Origin: Pseudomonas sp. TH15
GTDB taxonomy: Bacteria > Pseudomonadota > Gammaproteobacteria > Pseudomonadales > Pseudomonadaceae
Length of the DNA stretch: 64,000 nt
NCBI RefSeq assembly: GCF_016651105.1
Contig: NZ_JAEKEL010000001.1
Span: 3,400,001-3,464,000, forward strand
Reading direction: 5' to 3'
Below the pieces are notes generated by a model that saw only the letters and a program-made list of their open reading frames with translations, ran no database searches and had not been told where the DNA came from. A program made the position numbers and the translations under genes. How positions within the stretch are numbered: the stretch's first letter is position 1; the number at the start of each line of letters is the position of its first letter. This document shows positions 1 through 8,532 of the stretch, one piece after another.

Positions 1-272
1 CGGGTGTGCTGCGTCACGTCAAGGACGCGGACGGTCAGCCGTTGGTTAAAGGCAAGCGTGTGACCGGGTTCAGCAACAGTGAAGAAGAAGCGGTGCAGTT
101 GACCGATGTGGTGCCGTTTTTGGTCGAGGATATGTTGAAGGCCAACGGTGGGATTTACACAAAAGCCGATGATTGGGCCAGCTATGTGACCACCGATGGG
201 TTGTTGCTGAGCGGGCAGAATCCGGCGTCTTCCGAGGCGACGGCTGAAGCGCTGTTGGCGAAGCTGGCTTAA
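1..272 (+). CDS. DJ-1/PfpI family protein (type 1 glutamine amidotransferase-like), 3' part
   Basis: Only the C-terminal ~90 residues are in the window; the gene enters from the left edge, and the GTG at base 6 is an internal valine, not a start. The readable part carries two segments typical of the PfpI/Hsp31-like branch of the DJ-1 superfamily: a DADGQPLVKGKRVTGFSN-type strand-turn and the closing LLLSGQNPASSEATAE stretch. Family members are cytoplasmic glyoxalase III/deglycase or stress proteins. The nucleophile-elbow cysteine would lie upstream, outside the window, so activity cannot be judged. The family call is strong; the exact role is unknown. Confidence 0.8.
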   Translation, partial: GVLRHVKDADGQPLVKGKRVTGFSNSEEEAVQLTDVVPFLVEDMLKANGGIYTKADDWASYVTTDGLLLSGQNPASSEATAEALLAKLA

Positions 273-280
273 ACATTGGT

Positions 281-343
281 CGGCTGAGCACTTTCACTGT
301 TTGGCTGACCACTTTAATGGTTTGGCTGAACACCTTCATGTGG
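281..343. repeat. Three imperfect short tandem repeats after the DJ-1 gene
   Basis: The core GGCTGA(G/C/A)CAC recurs at about 282, 303 and 323, a period of 20-21 bp, starting just after the stop codon. It has no coding potential and may be slippage-derived. Confidence 0.5.
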
Positions 344-461
344 CGAGGGGGCTTGCCCCCGTTGGGGTGCGAAGCGCCCCTCGTGGGTTCTTTCAGATAA
401 ACCGCGTTCGCAGGATTGACGACTGCTGCGCAGCCGAGCGGGAGCAAGCCCCCTCGCCACA
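340..461. repeat. REP-type inverted repeat pair (GTGGCGAGGGGGC family)
   Basis: The left arm GTGGCGAGGGGGCTTGCCCC and the right arm GCAAGCCCCCTCGCCAC are complementary and enclose about 80 bp containing GTGCGAAGCGC- and CTGCTGCGCAG-type sub-hairpins. The same architecture recurs near 12.1, 27, 30.2 and 35 kb. It lies between convergent genes and may act as a transcript end or structural element. Confidence 0.75.
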
Positions 462-477
462 ATGATGTGCACGAACG

Positions 478-1869
478 TCAGGCCAAACTCGGCAATCCCA
501 GAGAGTTGCAGCACTCATCAATCGAGCGCTGCTGCGTCTCGGCATACAACCCCAACTCATCAATCGTCGAGCGCCCCAGCGCTTTTTCGAACGCCTGCTG
601 ATTCGAATGCACGCCATAGTGGGTTTGCGCCGCATCCCCCAGGTTCGACTGGAAAATCCCCGCCGCACTGACCGGTAAAAAGTCCTCGTACACCAGCGGT
701 TCAACCCGCACGTATCCGCCGCTCAGCAAGTCATCCAGCGACCCCCCGCCAAGCCCATCCGCCGCCAGGCCTTTTTCCGTCACGAAGTAGCGAAAGTACG
801 CCAGTTCCTGTTGGCGCATGCCCTCAATCGTGTCAGGGAATTCGCCAAAATGCTGAGCCATCAACTCGTTGTAGCGTGCAGCATTGGCTTCGTTCGGGAA
901 GTCCTTCAATTCATCCCGGGCAGCGTTGAGCAAACGGTCATAAAGCGCCCGGCCTTTAGGTGTGAGCGCCGCACCACGTTGCTCGATTTCACCGAAGCGA
1001 GCGCTGTGGCTGCCGCGTGTCTCGTCTTGGTCGGTGAAGGCAATCGGCTCGTCCAGCGCCTTGAAACTGGTTTGGCGCAGCAGGATCGGGCACTGCCGGC
1101 GAGGTGGGCCTTCGATCACCGCTTTGGGGGTGATGCCGTGGGCCGGCATTTGCGCCTGGACGATGTCGATGTCCAGCGTGCGCGGCGTCAGGTGATTGAT
1201 GTGCGGGCCTTTGAATGCCACCACGTCAGCGATCAGTCGATGCTGGGCGCTGAGTTGCTGGTATTGCGCGGCGGTGACGGTGGCGCTGTGGTGCCAGCGG
1301 AAGGTTTCCAGCGCCTGTTCGACAAACTCCCAGGCTTGTTGTTCTTCAAGCCCGCCCTGGGCTTCGGCCTGCTCGATCAACTCCAGCGCGGCCGGGGTGA
1401 AGATTTTGCGTTTATCCAGCACCGATTGGGCGAAGGTGCGCAATTCCAGGTCTTCGATCAGCTCCAGGCGCAGCAGCGAGGTGAACACCCGAAACGGGCT
1501 GACCTGCAACGCCGCTTCATGCACCGCGCGAAATGCCGTGGAATGCACCGGCACCCCGGCCGGGGTCAGGTCGTAGTAGCCCACCGGTTGCATGCCCATC
1601 ACCGCGAACAGCCGGGCGAGGGTCGCCAGTTCAGCCGCGGTGCCGACGCGGATCGCGCCGTGGCGTTCCAGATCCAGGCGCTGGATTTCACCCGTGCTTT
1701 CCAATTGCCGGGCGATTTGCGGATCGCGGTCCAGCACATGGCGGTTGGTTTGCTCCACCAGTTCCATCAGCGCGCCGTACAGCGGCACTTCTTCGCGGTA
1801 CATGTCGGACATCGCTTTGGAGAAGCGTTGGCGGATCAGGTCGGGGCTGACGAAGCTCGGGTGGCTCAT
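478..1869 (-). CDS. hglS: 2-oxoadipate dioxygenase/decarboxylase (HglS, DUF1338 family)
   Basis: Fe(II) enzyme of 463 aa that converts 2-oxoadipate to D-2-hydroxyglutarate in D-lysine/2-aminoadipate catabolism. The known metal and substrate residues of P. putida HglS fall at the same positions here: His70 and Arg74 in LERHGAIRVG, His226 in GPHINHLTPR, and Glu294 in RFGEIEQRG. The start is the ATG at 1869 giving MSHPSF; the 23-residue upstream extension is non-homologous and was dropped. It lies 88 bp downstream of glcF on the same strand, so its product could feed the GlcDEF-type flavin dehydrogenase next door (inference). Confidence 0.88.
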   Translation of the reverse strand: MSHPSFVSPDLIRQRFSKAMSDMYREEVPLYGALMELVEQTNRHVLDRDPQIARQLESTGEIQRLDLERHGAIRVGTAAELATLARLFAVMGMQPVGYYDLTPAGVPVHSTAFRAVHEAALQVSPFRVFTSLLRLELIEDLELRTFAQSVLDKRKIFTPAALELIEQAEAQGGLEEQQAWEFVEQALETFRWHHSATVTAAQYQQLSAQHRLIADVVAFKGPHINHLTPRTLDIDIVQAQMPAHGITPKAVIEGPPRRQCPILLRQTSFKALDEPIAFTDQDETRGSHSARFGEIEQRGAALTPKGRALYDRLLNAARDELKDFPNEANAARYNELMAQHFGEFPDTIEGMRQQELAYFRYFVTEKGLAADGLGGGSLDDLLSGGYVRVEPLVYEDFLPVSAAGIFQSNLGDAAQTHYGVHSNQQAFEKALGRSTIDELGLYAETQQRSIDECCNSLGLPSLA

Positions 1870-1957
1870 GAAAAAAATTCCTGGCACGGTGACAGAGAGG
1901 ATGGGGGAAAAGATCGCAGCCTTCTGCCGTGCCGACAAACGAAGATTCCTACGGACT

Positions 1958-3178
1958 TCATTCTCCCAGCGACTGGTCCACCAGTTCGATCCAGTGCCTG
2001 ACCGGTGTTCGTCCGGCGCTGGCGAGGTGGCTTTGGCAGCCGATGTTGGCGGTGACGATCAGTTCGGGGCGGCCGCTTTCCAGCGCGGTGAGCTTGTTAT
2101 CGCGCAGTTGCCGGGCCAGTTCCGGTTGGGTCAGGGAATAGGTGCCGGCCGAGCCACAACATAAATGACTGTCCGGCACGGCAGTGAGGTTGAAACCCAG
2201 CCGGGTCAGCACCGCTTCTACAGCGCCGCCGAGTTTCTGGGCGTGCTGCAAGGTGCAGGGGCAATGAAAGGCAATCCGCCGGTCCGTCGCGGCGCACACT
2301 CGTTCCAACGGTTCGACGGCCAGCACTTGCACCAGATCAAGCGCCAGTTCGCTGACCCGCAGAGCCTTGGCCGCGTAGACCGGATCGTCCTCCAGCAAAT
2401 GCCCGTAGTCCTTGATGAACGCGCCGCAACCGCTGGCGGTTTGCACGATGGCTTCGGCGCCATTTTCCAGATGCGGCCACCACGCATCGATGTTGTGCCT
2501 GGCGCGATCCAGCCCTTTGGCCTGACCGTCGAGGTGATAATCCAGCGCACCGCAGCAGCCGGCCTCAGGCGCCGCAATGACGCTGATCCCAAGGCGATCC
2601 AGCACCCGCGCCGCAGCGGCATTGGTGTTGGGCGACAGGCCGGGTTGCACACAGCCTTCGAGCATCAACACGCGCCGCGCATGCCGAGGGGCAGGGCGCA
2701 CACCGGTGGCGGGCAGGTCGTGGGGCAGCTTCGCTTCAACATCCCGTGACAAAACCGCTCGGAACGTTGCGCCGATCTGCAGCAACGACTTGAACAGGTT
2801 CGGGTTCGGCGCCAATGCCCGCAACCCCTCGCGCAACAACCGTTGACCGGCCGGACGCGGCACCGCTTGATCGACCACGGCCCGACCGATGTCCAGCAGG
2901 TTGTGATAATCGACCCCGGACGGGCAGGTGGTTTCGCAGTTGCGGCACGACAGGCAACGGTCCAGGTGCAATTGGGTCTGCGCGGTGGCGGGGGCGCCTT
3001 CGAGCACTTGTTTGATCAGGTAAATTCGCCCGCGCGGGCCGTCGAGTTCATCGCCCAGCAGTTGATAGGTCGGGCAGGTGGCGTTGCAGAAGCCGCAATG
3101 CACGCAGGTGCGCAGGATCTTTTCTGCTTCGGCGGCCCGCGGTAATTTCCGGGACTGTTCGCTGAGGGTGGTTTGCAT
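1958..3178 (-). CDS. glcF: Glycolate oxidase iron-sulfur subunit GlcF
   Basis: Protein of 406 aa, the electron-transfer subunit of the membrane-associated glycolate/D-2-hydroxyacid dehydrogenase GlcDEF. Two 4Fe-4S ferredoxin motifs are visible: CVHCGFCNATCP (cysteines 25, 28, 31, 35) and CLSCRNCETTCP about 50 residues later. Two CCG cysteine-rich motifs of the heterodisulfide reductase type follow (EAGCCGALDYH and HLCCGSAGTYS). The start at 3178 (MQTTLSEQ) lies one base after the glcE stop, which indicates translational coupling. The upstream frame extension is a shadow of glcE. Confidence 0.95.
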   Translation of the reverse strand: MQTTLSEQSRKLPRAAEAEKILRTCVHCGFCNATCPTYQLLGDELDGPRGRIYLIKQVLEGAPATAQTQLHLDRCLSCRNCETTCPSGVDYHNLLDIGRAVVDQAVPRPAGQRLLREGLRALAPNPNLFKSLLQIGATFRAVLSRDVEAKLPHDLPATGVRPAPRHARRVLMLEGCVQPGLSPNTNAAAARVLDRLGISVIAAPEAGCCGALDYHLDGQAKGLDRARHNIDAWWPHLENGAEAIVQTASGCGAFIKDYGHLLEDDPVYAAKALRVSELALDLVQVLAVEPLERVCAATDRRIAFHCPCTLQHAQKLGGAVEAVLTRLGFNLTAVPDSHLCCGSAGTYSLTQPELARQLRDNKLTALESGRPELIVTANIGCQSHLASAGRTPVRHWIELVDQSLGE

Positions 3179-3179
3179 G

Positions 3180-4229
3180 CTAGAGCTCCGCGTACATCCG
3201 GCCTGGGTTGAACAGCCCTTGCGGGTCCAGTTGCGCCTTGAGTTGCCGGTGGTAGCGCAGCAGCGCCGGGGCCAGCAGCTGGAACGGTGTTTCACTGGCG
3301 CCGTGGCTGAAACAGTTGGCATGGCCGCCGAATGACTGCGTGAGGGCATGAATGTCGTCGCGGGAGGACTTCAGCCAGCGTTGTGCGCCGGCCCAGTCGA
3401 TCAGTTGCTCGCCCGGCAGCGACAAAGGCCCGAGATTATTGGGTAGCGACAGTCGCCACAACGAGGGTCCTTCATCAAAAAATGCCAAGCGTTGTTCATT
3501 CAGATCAGCCCAATAACACGAGTCCAGCGGCTCGCCGCCGAGTCGTTGATGGGCAGCCGTCACCGAACCTTCGCCACCCTCCAGCCGCAAATACAAACGC
3601 TGACCATCGTGACTCGCGGCGCTGATTGGCAGCGGCTGCTGGCCCCATTCGGCGAGTTTGCTCAGGGCGCGGTCGCTGTCGATTTCCAGGCTGATGCTCA
3701 AGCATTGCCGGGGTTTTGGCAGCACTTTGAGCGAGACTTCCGTCAGCACGCCGAGGCAGCCGTAACTGCCCACCAGCAAGCGCGACAGGTCATACCCGGC
3801 GACGTTTTTCATCACTTCGCCGCCAAAGCGCAGGTGTTTGCCGAGGCCGGTGATCACCCGCGTGCCGAGGACAAAATCCCGCACCGAACCCGACCATGGC
3901 CGCCGTGGCCCGGACAGTCCGGCAGCGATCATCCCGCCCACCGTCGCGCCTTCGCCGAATGACGGCGGCTCGCAGGGCAGCATTTGCCCGGCGGCATCGA
4001 GTGCCGCCACCAGTTCGCTCAGCGGCGTGCCGGCGCGAACACTGACCACCAGTTCCGTCGGGTCGTAGCTGACAATACCGCGATGGGCGCGGGTGTCGAG
4101 CACTTCCCCGGCCACCTCGCGGCCGAGAAACGCTTTGCTGTTGCTGCCCTGAATCCGCAGCGGCGTGGCGTTCTCCCGGGCCTGATTGACCTGCGCGAGC
4201 AGCGCCTCGCTGGCATCGAACTCCAGCAT
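3180..4229 (-). CDS. glcE: Glycolate oxidase FAD-binding subunit GlcE
   Basis: Protein of 349 aa with an FAD_binding_4 (VAO/PCMH) fold. The pyrophosphate-loop region GEGATVGGMIAAGLSGPRR and the VMKNVAGYDLSRL segment typical of GlcE are present. It forms the glycolate dehydrogenase complex with GlcD and GlcF, oxidising glycolate (or related 2-hydroxyacids) to the 2-oxoacid. Its ATG shares one base with the glcD TGA (TGATG), and it is followed after one base by glcF. Length is normal for the family. Confidence 0.95.
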   Translation of the reverse strand: MLEFDASEALLAQVNQARENATPLRIQGSNSKAFLGREVAGEVLDTRAHRGIVSYDPTELVVSVRAGTPLSELVAALDAAGQMLPCEPPSFGEGATVGGMIAAGLSGPRRPWSGSVRDFVLGTRVITGLGKHLRFGGEVMKNVAGYDLSRLLVGSYGCLGVLTEVSLKVLPKPRQCLSISLEIDSDRALSKLAEWGQQPLPISAASHDGQRLYLRLEGGEGSVTAAHQRLGGEPLDSCYWADLNEQRLAFFDEGPSLWRLSLPNNLGPLSLPGEQLIDWAGAQRWLKSSRDDIHALTQSFGGHANCFSHGASETPFQLLAPALLRYHRQLKAQLDPQGLFNPGRMYAEL

Positions 4230-5728
4230 CAGAAGCGCTCCAGTTCAGGGAACGGCAGTTGCCCGGCGTGAATGTGCATCGCGCCGAATTCGGCACAGCG
4301 GTGCAGGGTGGGGATGTTCTTGCCGGGGTTGAGCAAGCCTTGAGGGTCAAACGCGGCTTTCACCGCATGAAACAGGGTCAGCTCGTCGCTGTTGAACTGC
4401 GCGCACATCTGATTGATTTTCTCCCGGCCGACGCCGTGTTCGCCGGTGATGCTGCCGCCGACCTTCACGCACAACTCGAGGATCTGCCCGCCCAACGCTT
4501 CGGCCCGGGCCAGTTCGCCGGGCTGGTTGGCATCGAACAGGATTAGCGGATGCATGTTGCCGTCGCCGGCATGGAATACGTTGGCGACCCGCAAGCCATG
4601 CTCGGCGGCGAGACGGGCGATGCCCTCAAGCACGCCGGGCAGTTCGCGCCGGGGGATGGTGCCGTCCATGCAGTAGTAATCCGGCGACAGGCGACCGATG
4701 GCCGGGAAGGCATTTTTTCGTCCGGCCCAGAAGCGCACGCGTTCGGCTTCGTCTCGGGCCTGGCGCACTTCGCTGGCGCCGGCCTGTTGCAGGACTTCGC
4801 GCACCCGCTGGCATTCGTCGTGGACATCGGCTTCGACGCCGTCGAGTTCGCACAGCAGAATCGCCTCGGCGTCCACCGGGTAGCCGGCGTGGATGAAGTC
4901 CTCGGCGGCGCGAATCGCCAGGTTATCCATCATCTCCAGGCCTGCGGGAATAATCCCGGCGGCGATGATCTCGGCCACGGCGCGGCCGGCCTTTTCCACC
5001 GAATCGAAACTGGCCAGCAAAACCTTGGCGACCTGGGGTTTGGGCAGCAGTTTGACGGTGACTTCGGTGATGATTCCGAGCAAACCTTCAGAACCGGTGA
5101 ACAGCGCCAGCAGGTCGAAACCCGGTGAATCCAGGGCTTCAGAACCCAATGTCAGGCGTTCGCCTTCGACGGTGAGCACTTCCAGTTTCAGCAAGTTGTG
5201 CACGGTCAGGCCGTATTTGAGGCAATGCACGCCGCCAGCGTTTTCCGCGACGTTGCCACCGATGGAACAGGCGATTTGTGAGGATGGGTCCGGCGCGTAA
5301 TACAAACCGAAGGGCGCGGCAGCCTGGGAAATCGCGAGGTTACGCACGCCCGGTTGGACCCGAGCGGTGCGGGCGGCGGGGTCGATGTGCAGGATGTTGT
5401 TGAAACGCGCCATCACTAGCAGCACGCCTTTTTCCAGCGGCAAGGCACCGCCGGACAACCCGGTACCGGCGCCTCGAGCCACTACGGGCACCTGTTCTGC
5501 GTGACAGATTTCGAGCAGTTTTTGCACTTGTTCCAGCCGCCGGGGCAGGGCCACCAGCATTGGCGTGGTGCGGTAGGCCGAGAGGCCGTCGCATTCATAG
5601 GGCTTGAGTTCTTCCTCGCGCCAGAGCAGGTCGAGGTCGGGAATGGCCTGCTGCAGGGTTTTGAGAAGTTGCGCCTTGTTCACCTCCGGCAGCGGGCCAT
5701 CGAGGCGCTCGTCATAAAGAATGTTCAT
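4229..5728 (-). CDS. glcD: Glycolate oxidase FAD-linked subunit GlcD
   Basis: Protein of 499 aa, the catalytic FAD subunit. The N-terminal FAD_binding_4 domain shows ARGAGTGLSGGALP and CSIGGNVAENAGG. The C-terminal FAD-oxidase_C domain shows NVFHAGDGNMHP and SITGEHGVGREK, which supply the substrate and flavin contacts of the D-lactate/glycolate dehydrogenase family. The start is the ATG at 5728 (MNILYDERLDG); the longer frame would run into a REP element. It is first in the glcDEF operon. A glcC activator gene is not adjacent; a REP pair lies upstream instead. Confidence 0.95.
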   Translation of the reverse strand: MNILYDERLDGPLPEVNKAQLLKTLQQAIPDLDLLWREEELKPYECDGLSAYRTTPMLVALPRRLEQVQKLLEICHAEQVPVVARGAGTGLSGGALPLEKGVLLVMARFNNILHIDPAARTARVQPGVRNLAISQAAAPFGLYYAPDPSSQIACSIGGNVAENAGGVHCLKYGLTVHNLLKLEVLTVEGERLTLGSEALDSPGFDLLALFTGSEGLLGIITEVTVKLLPKPQVAKVLLASFDSVEKAGRAVAEIIAAGIIPAGLEMMDNLAIRAAEDFIHAGYPVDAEAILLCELDGVEADVHDECQRVREVLQQAGASEVRQARDEAERVRFWAGRKNAFPAIGRLSPDYYCMDGTIPRRELPGVLEGIARLAAEHGLRVANVFHAGDGNMHPLILFDANQPGELARAEALGGQILELCVKVGGSITGEHGVGREKINQMCAQFNSDELTLFHAVKAAFDPQGLLNPGKNIPTLHRCAEFGAMHIHAGQLPFPELERF

Positions 5729-5762
5729 CTCAACCTCAATCCTTTCCCCAAACTCTGCCCCC

Positions 5763-5845
5763 TGTAGGAGCTGCCGAAGGCTGCGATCTTTTGATGTTGG
5801 CTTTTTTAAGATCAAAAGATCGCAGCCTTCGGCAGCTCCTACGGG
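5763..5845. repeat. REP inverted pair (TGTAGGAGCTGCCGAAGGCTGCGATC family)
   Basis: Two almost perfectly complementary arms of about 33 bp (TGTAGGAGCTGCCGAAGGCT and its reverse complement) are separated by a short spacer and could form a long hairpin. It sits between the 3' end of the hydrolase gene and the 5' side of glcD. Further copies of this family lie near 22.8, 33.1, 49.3, 50.9, 62.0 and 63.1 kb. Confidence 0.85.
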
Positions 5846-5857
5846 GGACGTGGGAGT

Positions 5858-6784
5858 TCAGCGTTGGTTTCCCAGAAACTGGCGATACAACCGCGCCGCC
5901 CTCGTCGGTTGCTCGACCATCGGCATGTGGCCAATCCCTTCCCAGATGTCCACGCGCAAATTGGCAATGCCCTTGCTCCACACCGCCACGCTGCTGACAT
6001 CGATCAACCGATCCTTGCGCCCCCACAGCAGCAGTGCCGGGCATTTGATGTCGGCGAGTTTCGGCTCCATCGGCGGGCTGGCGCGAAAGTCCTGGAAGAT
6101 TTCCGCCAGTTCGTCGCGGCATTGTTCATAGCGCTGGGCGACGGCGTCCAGTACGACGCCGGGTACCCACGGCGGGTTGGCCATGGTCATGGCGTAGAAC
6201 TGCTGGAATTCTTCCTTGGTGTGAATCAGAAACGGGTTATGGCCCTTGGACAGTTGACGCTCCAGGTCGCTGACTTCCGGGGCGCTGACGCCCGCCGGGT
6301 CGATCAGCGCCACCGAGATAATCCGCTCGGGGTAGGTGGCGGCCAGCCATGCCGCGATGTAGCCGCCCATCGAGTTGCCGATCACGTGCACCTTCTCGAC
6401 TCCGCATACGTCAAGCAACTGGATCATCCGCTTGGCCTGCAGGGCGATGTCGTAGCCGCCACCGGCCTTGAAGCCGGTTTCACCATGGCCGGCGAGGTCG
6501 GGGATGATCACCCGGTAGTCGCCGACAAAATGCCGGGCAAAGCGCAGCCAGAGGTTTTTGTCGGCGCTGTAGCCGTGCAGCATCAGTATCCCGCTGGTGG
6601 CTTCATACGGCCCGCCTTGCCAGGTCGAGACGGTCATCTCGCTGATCGGCACGACGATCTTGTGCAGCCGATACAGCTTGGCCTCCAGCGCCATGCTCAA
6701 GTCATACAGCCAGCGGCCGATGGCCGGGTAACTCAACCAGCTCCAGGCCACGAAAACCGCGATTGCGACAACCAACACAAGCAT
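5858..6784 (-). CDS. Alpha/beta hydrolase (membrane-anchored lipase/esterase type)
   Basis: Protein of 308 aa. An N-terminal hydrophobic segment (about residues 1-20) looks like a membrane anchor. The oxyanion region LMLHGYSADKNLW, the nucleophile elbow GNSMGG, an acid in WGRKDRL and the histidine in GIGHMP form a complete Ser-Asp-His triad. It resembles the ABHD6/lipase-3 type esterases common in Pseudomonas. The gene starts 22 bp after the stop of the flavin monooxygenase on the same strand, so it may hydrolyse esters made by that enzyme (inference). Substrate unknown. Confidence 0.85.
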   Translation of the reverse strand: MLVLVVAIAVFVAWSWLSYPAIGRWLYDLSMALEAKLYRLHKIVVPISEMTVSTWQGGPYEATSGILMLHGYSADKNLWLRFARHFVGDYRVIIPDLAGHGETGFKAGGGYDIALQAKRMIQLLDVCGVEKVHVIGNSMGGYIAAWLAATYPERIISVALIDPAGVSAPEVSDLERQLSKGHNPFLIHTKEEFQQFYAMTMANPPWVPGVVLDAVAQRYEQCRDELAEIFQDFRASPPMEPKLADIKCPALLLWGRKDRLIDVSSVAVWSKGIANLRVDIWEGIGHMPMVEQPTRAARLYRQFLGNQR

Positions 6785-6806
6785 CAGGCGTGTTCCTTCT
6801 ACGTGA

Positions 6807-8261
6807 TCAGGACAGAATGTGGTCGGCGGGTTTCAACGCCCGGGTCAAGCGGTGATAGCTGAAACTGAACCCCGGAAACATGGCGATCACATGACCGCTC
6901 TTGCTTTGATACCAACTGTGGCAGCCCCCGGACTTCCACACCGTGCGTTCCATTTCCCGGTGGATCATTTCAGTGTAGGTACGTTCTGCTTCGGGGCGCA
7001 CTTCAATGCTGCGCAGACCCTGTTCTTTTAGTGTGCGGATGCAACTGAGGATGTAATTCATCTGGGATTCGATGATGAACAGCGCCGAAGTGTGGCCAAT
7101 GCCGGTGTTGGGGCCGGTGACGATAAACAGGTTGGGGAAGTCCGGCAGGCTGGTGCCCAGATAGGCCCGGGGGTACTGGGCCCAAACGTCCTTCAGCTGC
7201 CTGCCGTTCTTGCCGGTGACCGGGTAGGAAATGACCCCGTCGGTGGCGTCGTAACCGGTGGACCAGACGATCAGGTCGACGTCGATGTGCTGACCGTCCA
7301 AAGTGTTGATGCCGGTTTCGTCGAGGGAAGCGATGCCTTGTTCGCGGCTGTGCAGCGTCACGTTCGGCCGACCCAGCGCCGGGTACAGGGTGCTGGAAAC
7401 CACCACCCGCTTGCAGCCGATAGTGAAATCCGGCGTCAACTTGCGCCGCAGTTCCGGGTTAGGCACCTGGCGTTTAAGGAAGCGCAGGGCATGTTGCTGA
7501 ACCATATGAATCGCCGGTTTTGAATATTTGAAGGCGATCACCCGGGTTTCGAATTGCCAGTAGATCATCCAGCGCAGTAGCTTGTAGGCCGGTTTCAGCC
7601 CCAGCAACCAACGCTGAAATTTCCCGAACGTTCGATCGGCGCGGGGCAGTACCCAGTGGGCCGAGCGCTGAAACACGTGCAGGTGTCCGACGTTCGGGGC
7701 AATCGCCGGAATCACCTGGGCCGCACTGGCGCCGCTGCCGACGATGGCGACCCGTTTACCGCTGTAGTCGTAGGAATGATCCCAATTATTGGTGTGAAAG
7801 GTTTTGCCCTGGAAGCGCTCCTGGCCTTCGAAGTGAGGGACCACCGGCTGGCTCAGCGGCCCCGTCGCGTTAATCAGGAACTGCGCGTAGAACGTGCCTT
7901 TGGTGCCGGTGTGCACCGCCCAGCGTTTGCCGGCCTCGTCCCATTCGATGCCCTCGACGTTGGCTTCCAGTTCCACTTTGTCCCGCAGGCCAAAGTGCTC
8001 CACCACGTACTGGGTGTAGCGGTGCAGTTCGGCCTGTTCGGCGAACATCTGCGTCCACCGGTACGGCGCGAAGGACAGCGAATACAGCGGCGAGGGCACG
8101 TCGACGGCCGCACCGGGGTAGGTGTTCTGGCACCAGGTGCCGCCGAAAAAGTCCCGCCGTTCCAGCAGGCGAAAATCGCTGATCCCTGCCTTGAGCAAAT
8201 TGATCGCCGCGCACTGGCCGCCAAAGCCGCTGCCGATGATCAACACTTCAAAGGTCTGCAT
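6807..8261 (-). CDS. Flavin-containing (Baeyer-Villiger-type) monooxygenase
   Basis: Protein of 484 aa with two Rossmann nucleotide-binding motifs, GSGFGG near the N-terminus for FAD and GSGASA for NADPH. A Baeyer-Villiger fingerprint lies between them (FQGKTFHTNNWD, matching FxGxxxHxxxW). The FGGTWCQNTYPGAAVDVPS segment is also typical of class B flavoprotein monooxygenases, including the AlmA group acting on long-chain alkanes. A strong AGGAGG ribosome site precedes the ATG at 8261. It is probably co-transcribed with the downstream esterase-like hydrolase. Ketone or alkane substrates are possible; the sequence does not decide. Confidence 0.87.
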   Translation of the reverse strand: MQTFEVLIIGSGFGGQCAAINLLKAGISDFRLLERRDFFGGTWCQNTYPGAAVDVPSPLYSLSFAPYRWTQMFAEQAELHRYTQYVVEHFGLRDKVELEANVEGIEWDEAGKRWAVHTGTKGTFYAQFLINATGPLSQPVVPHFEGQERFQGKTFHTNNWDHSYDYSGKRVAIVGSGASAAQVIPAIAPNVGHLHVFQRSAHWVLPRADRTFGKFQRWLLGLKPAYKLLRWMIYWQFETRVIAFKYSKPAIHMVQQHALRFLKRQVPNPELRRKLTPDFTIGCKRVVVSSTLYPALGRPNVTLHSREQGIASLDETGINTLDGQHIDVDLIVWSTGYDATDGVISYPVTGKNGRQLKDVWAQYPRAYLGTSLPDFPNLFIVTGPNTGIGHTSALFIIESQMNYILSCIRTLKEQGLRSIEVRPEAERTYTEMIHREMERTVWKSGGCHSWYQSKSGHVIAMFPGFSFSYHRLTRALKPADHILS

Positions 8262-8374
8262 GGGCCTCCTTTTTGCCGTTGTTTATCAAATCCTCCCATC
8301 ATGTATAGCCAAAAATTTGCACTGTGGGAGGACACAGTGCATTCCACCGTCCTTGGGCTGCTGTTGGACCTGTT

Positions 8375-8400
8375 GTAGGAGCTGACTCCTCAGCTCCTAC
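8375..8400. repeat. Perfect short palindrome GTAGGAGCTGA / TCAGCTCCTAC
   Basis: Eleven-bp arms with a 4-bp loop, without the usual REP body. It resembles a solo, minimal copy of the GTAGGAGC-type elements and lies between divergent promoters. Confidence 0.7.
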
Positions 8401-8532
8401 ATGAGTGGTTGTGGTTGGTGGTCGTTAAGGTTTGAGCCCGCTGGCCGGTGATGGCTATTTAACGTTGCCCTGATAGACTCCCACCACATCCGTCCTACGG
8501 TGTGCAGGTTCCGTCAAGTGTTCGAGGCCCTT

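Noticed and set aside
811..2001. 396-codon plus-strand ORF opposite hglS
   Set aside because: It is a shadow frame: the minus-strand protein has all HglS metal residues, and the plus-strand translation has no family features.
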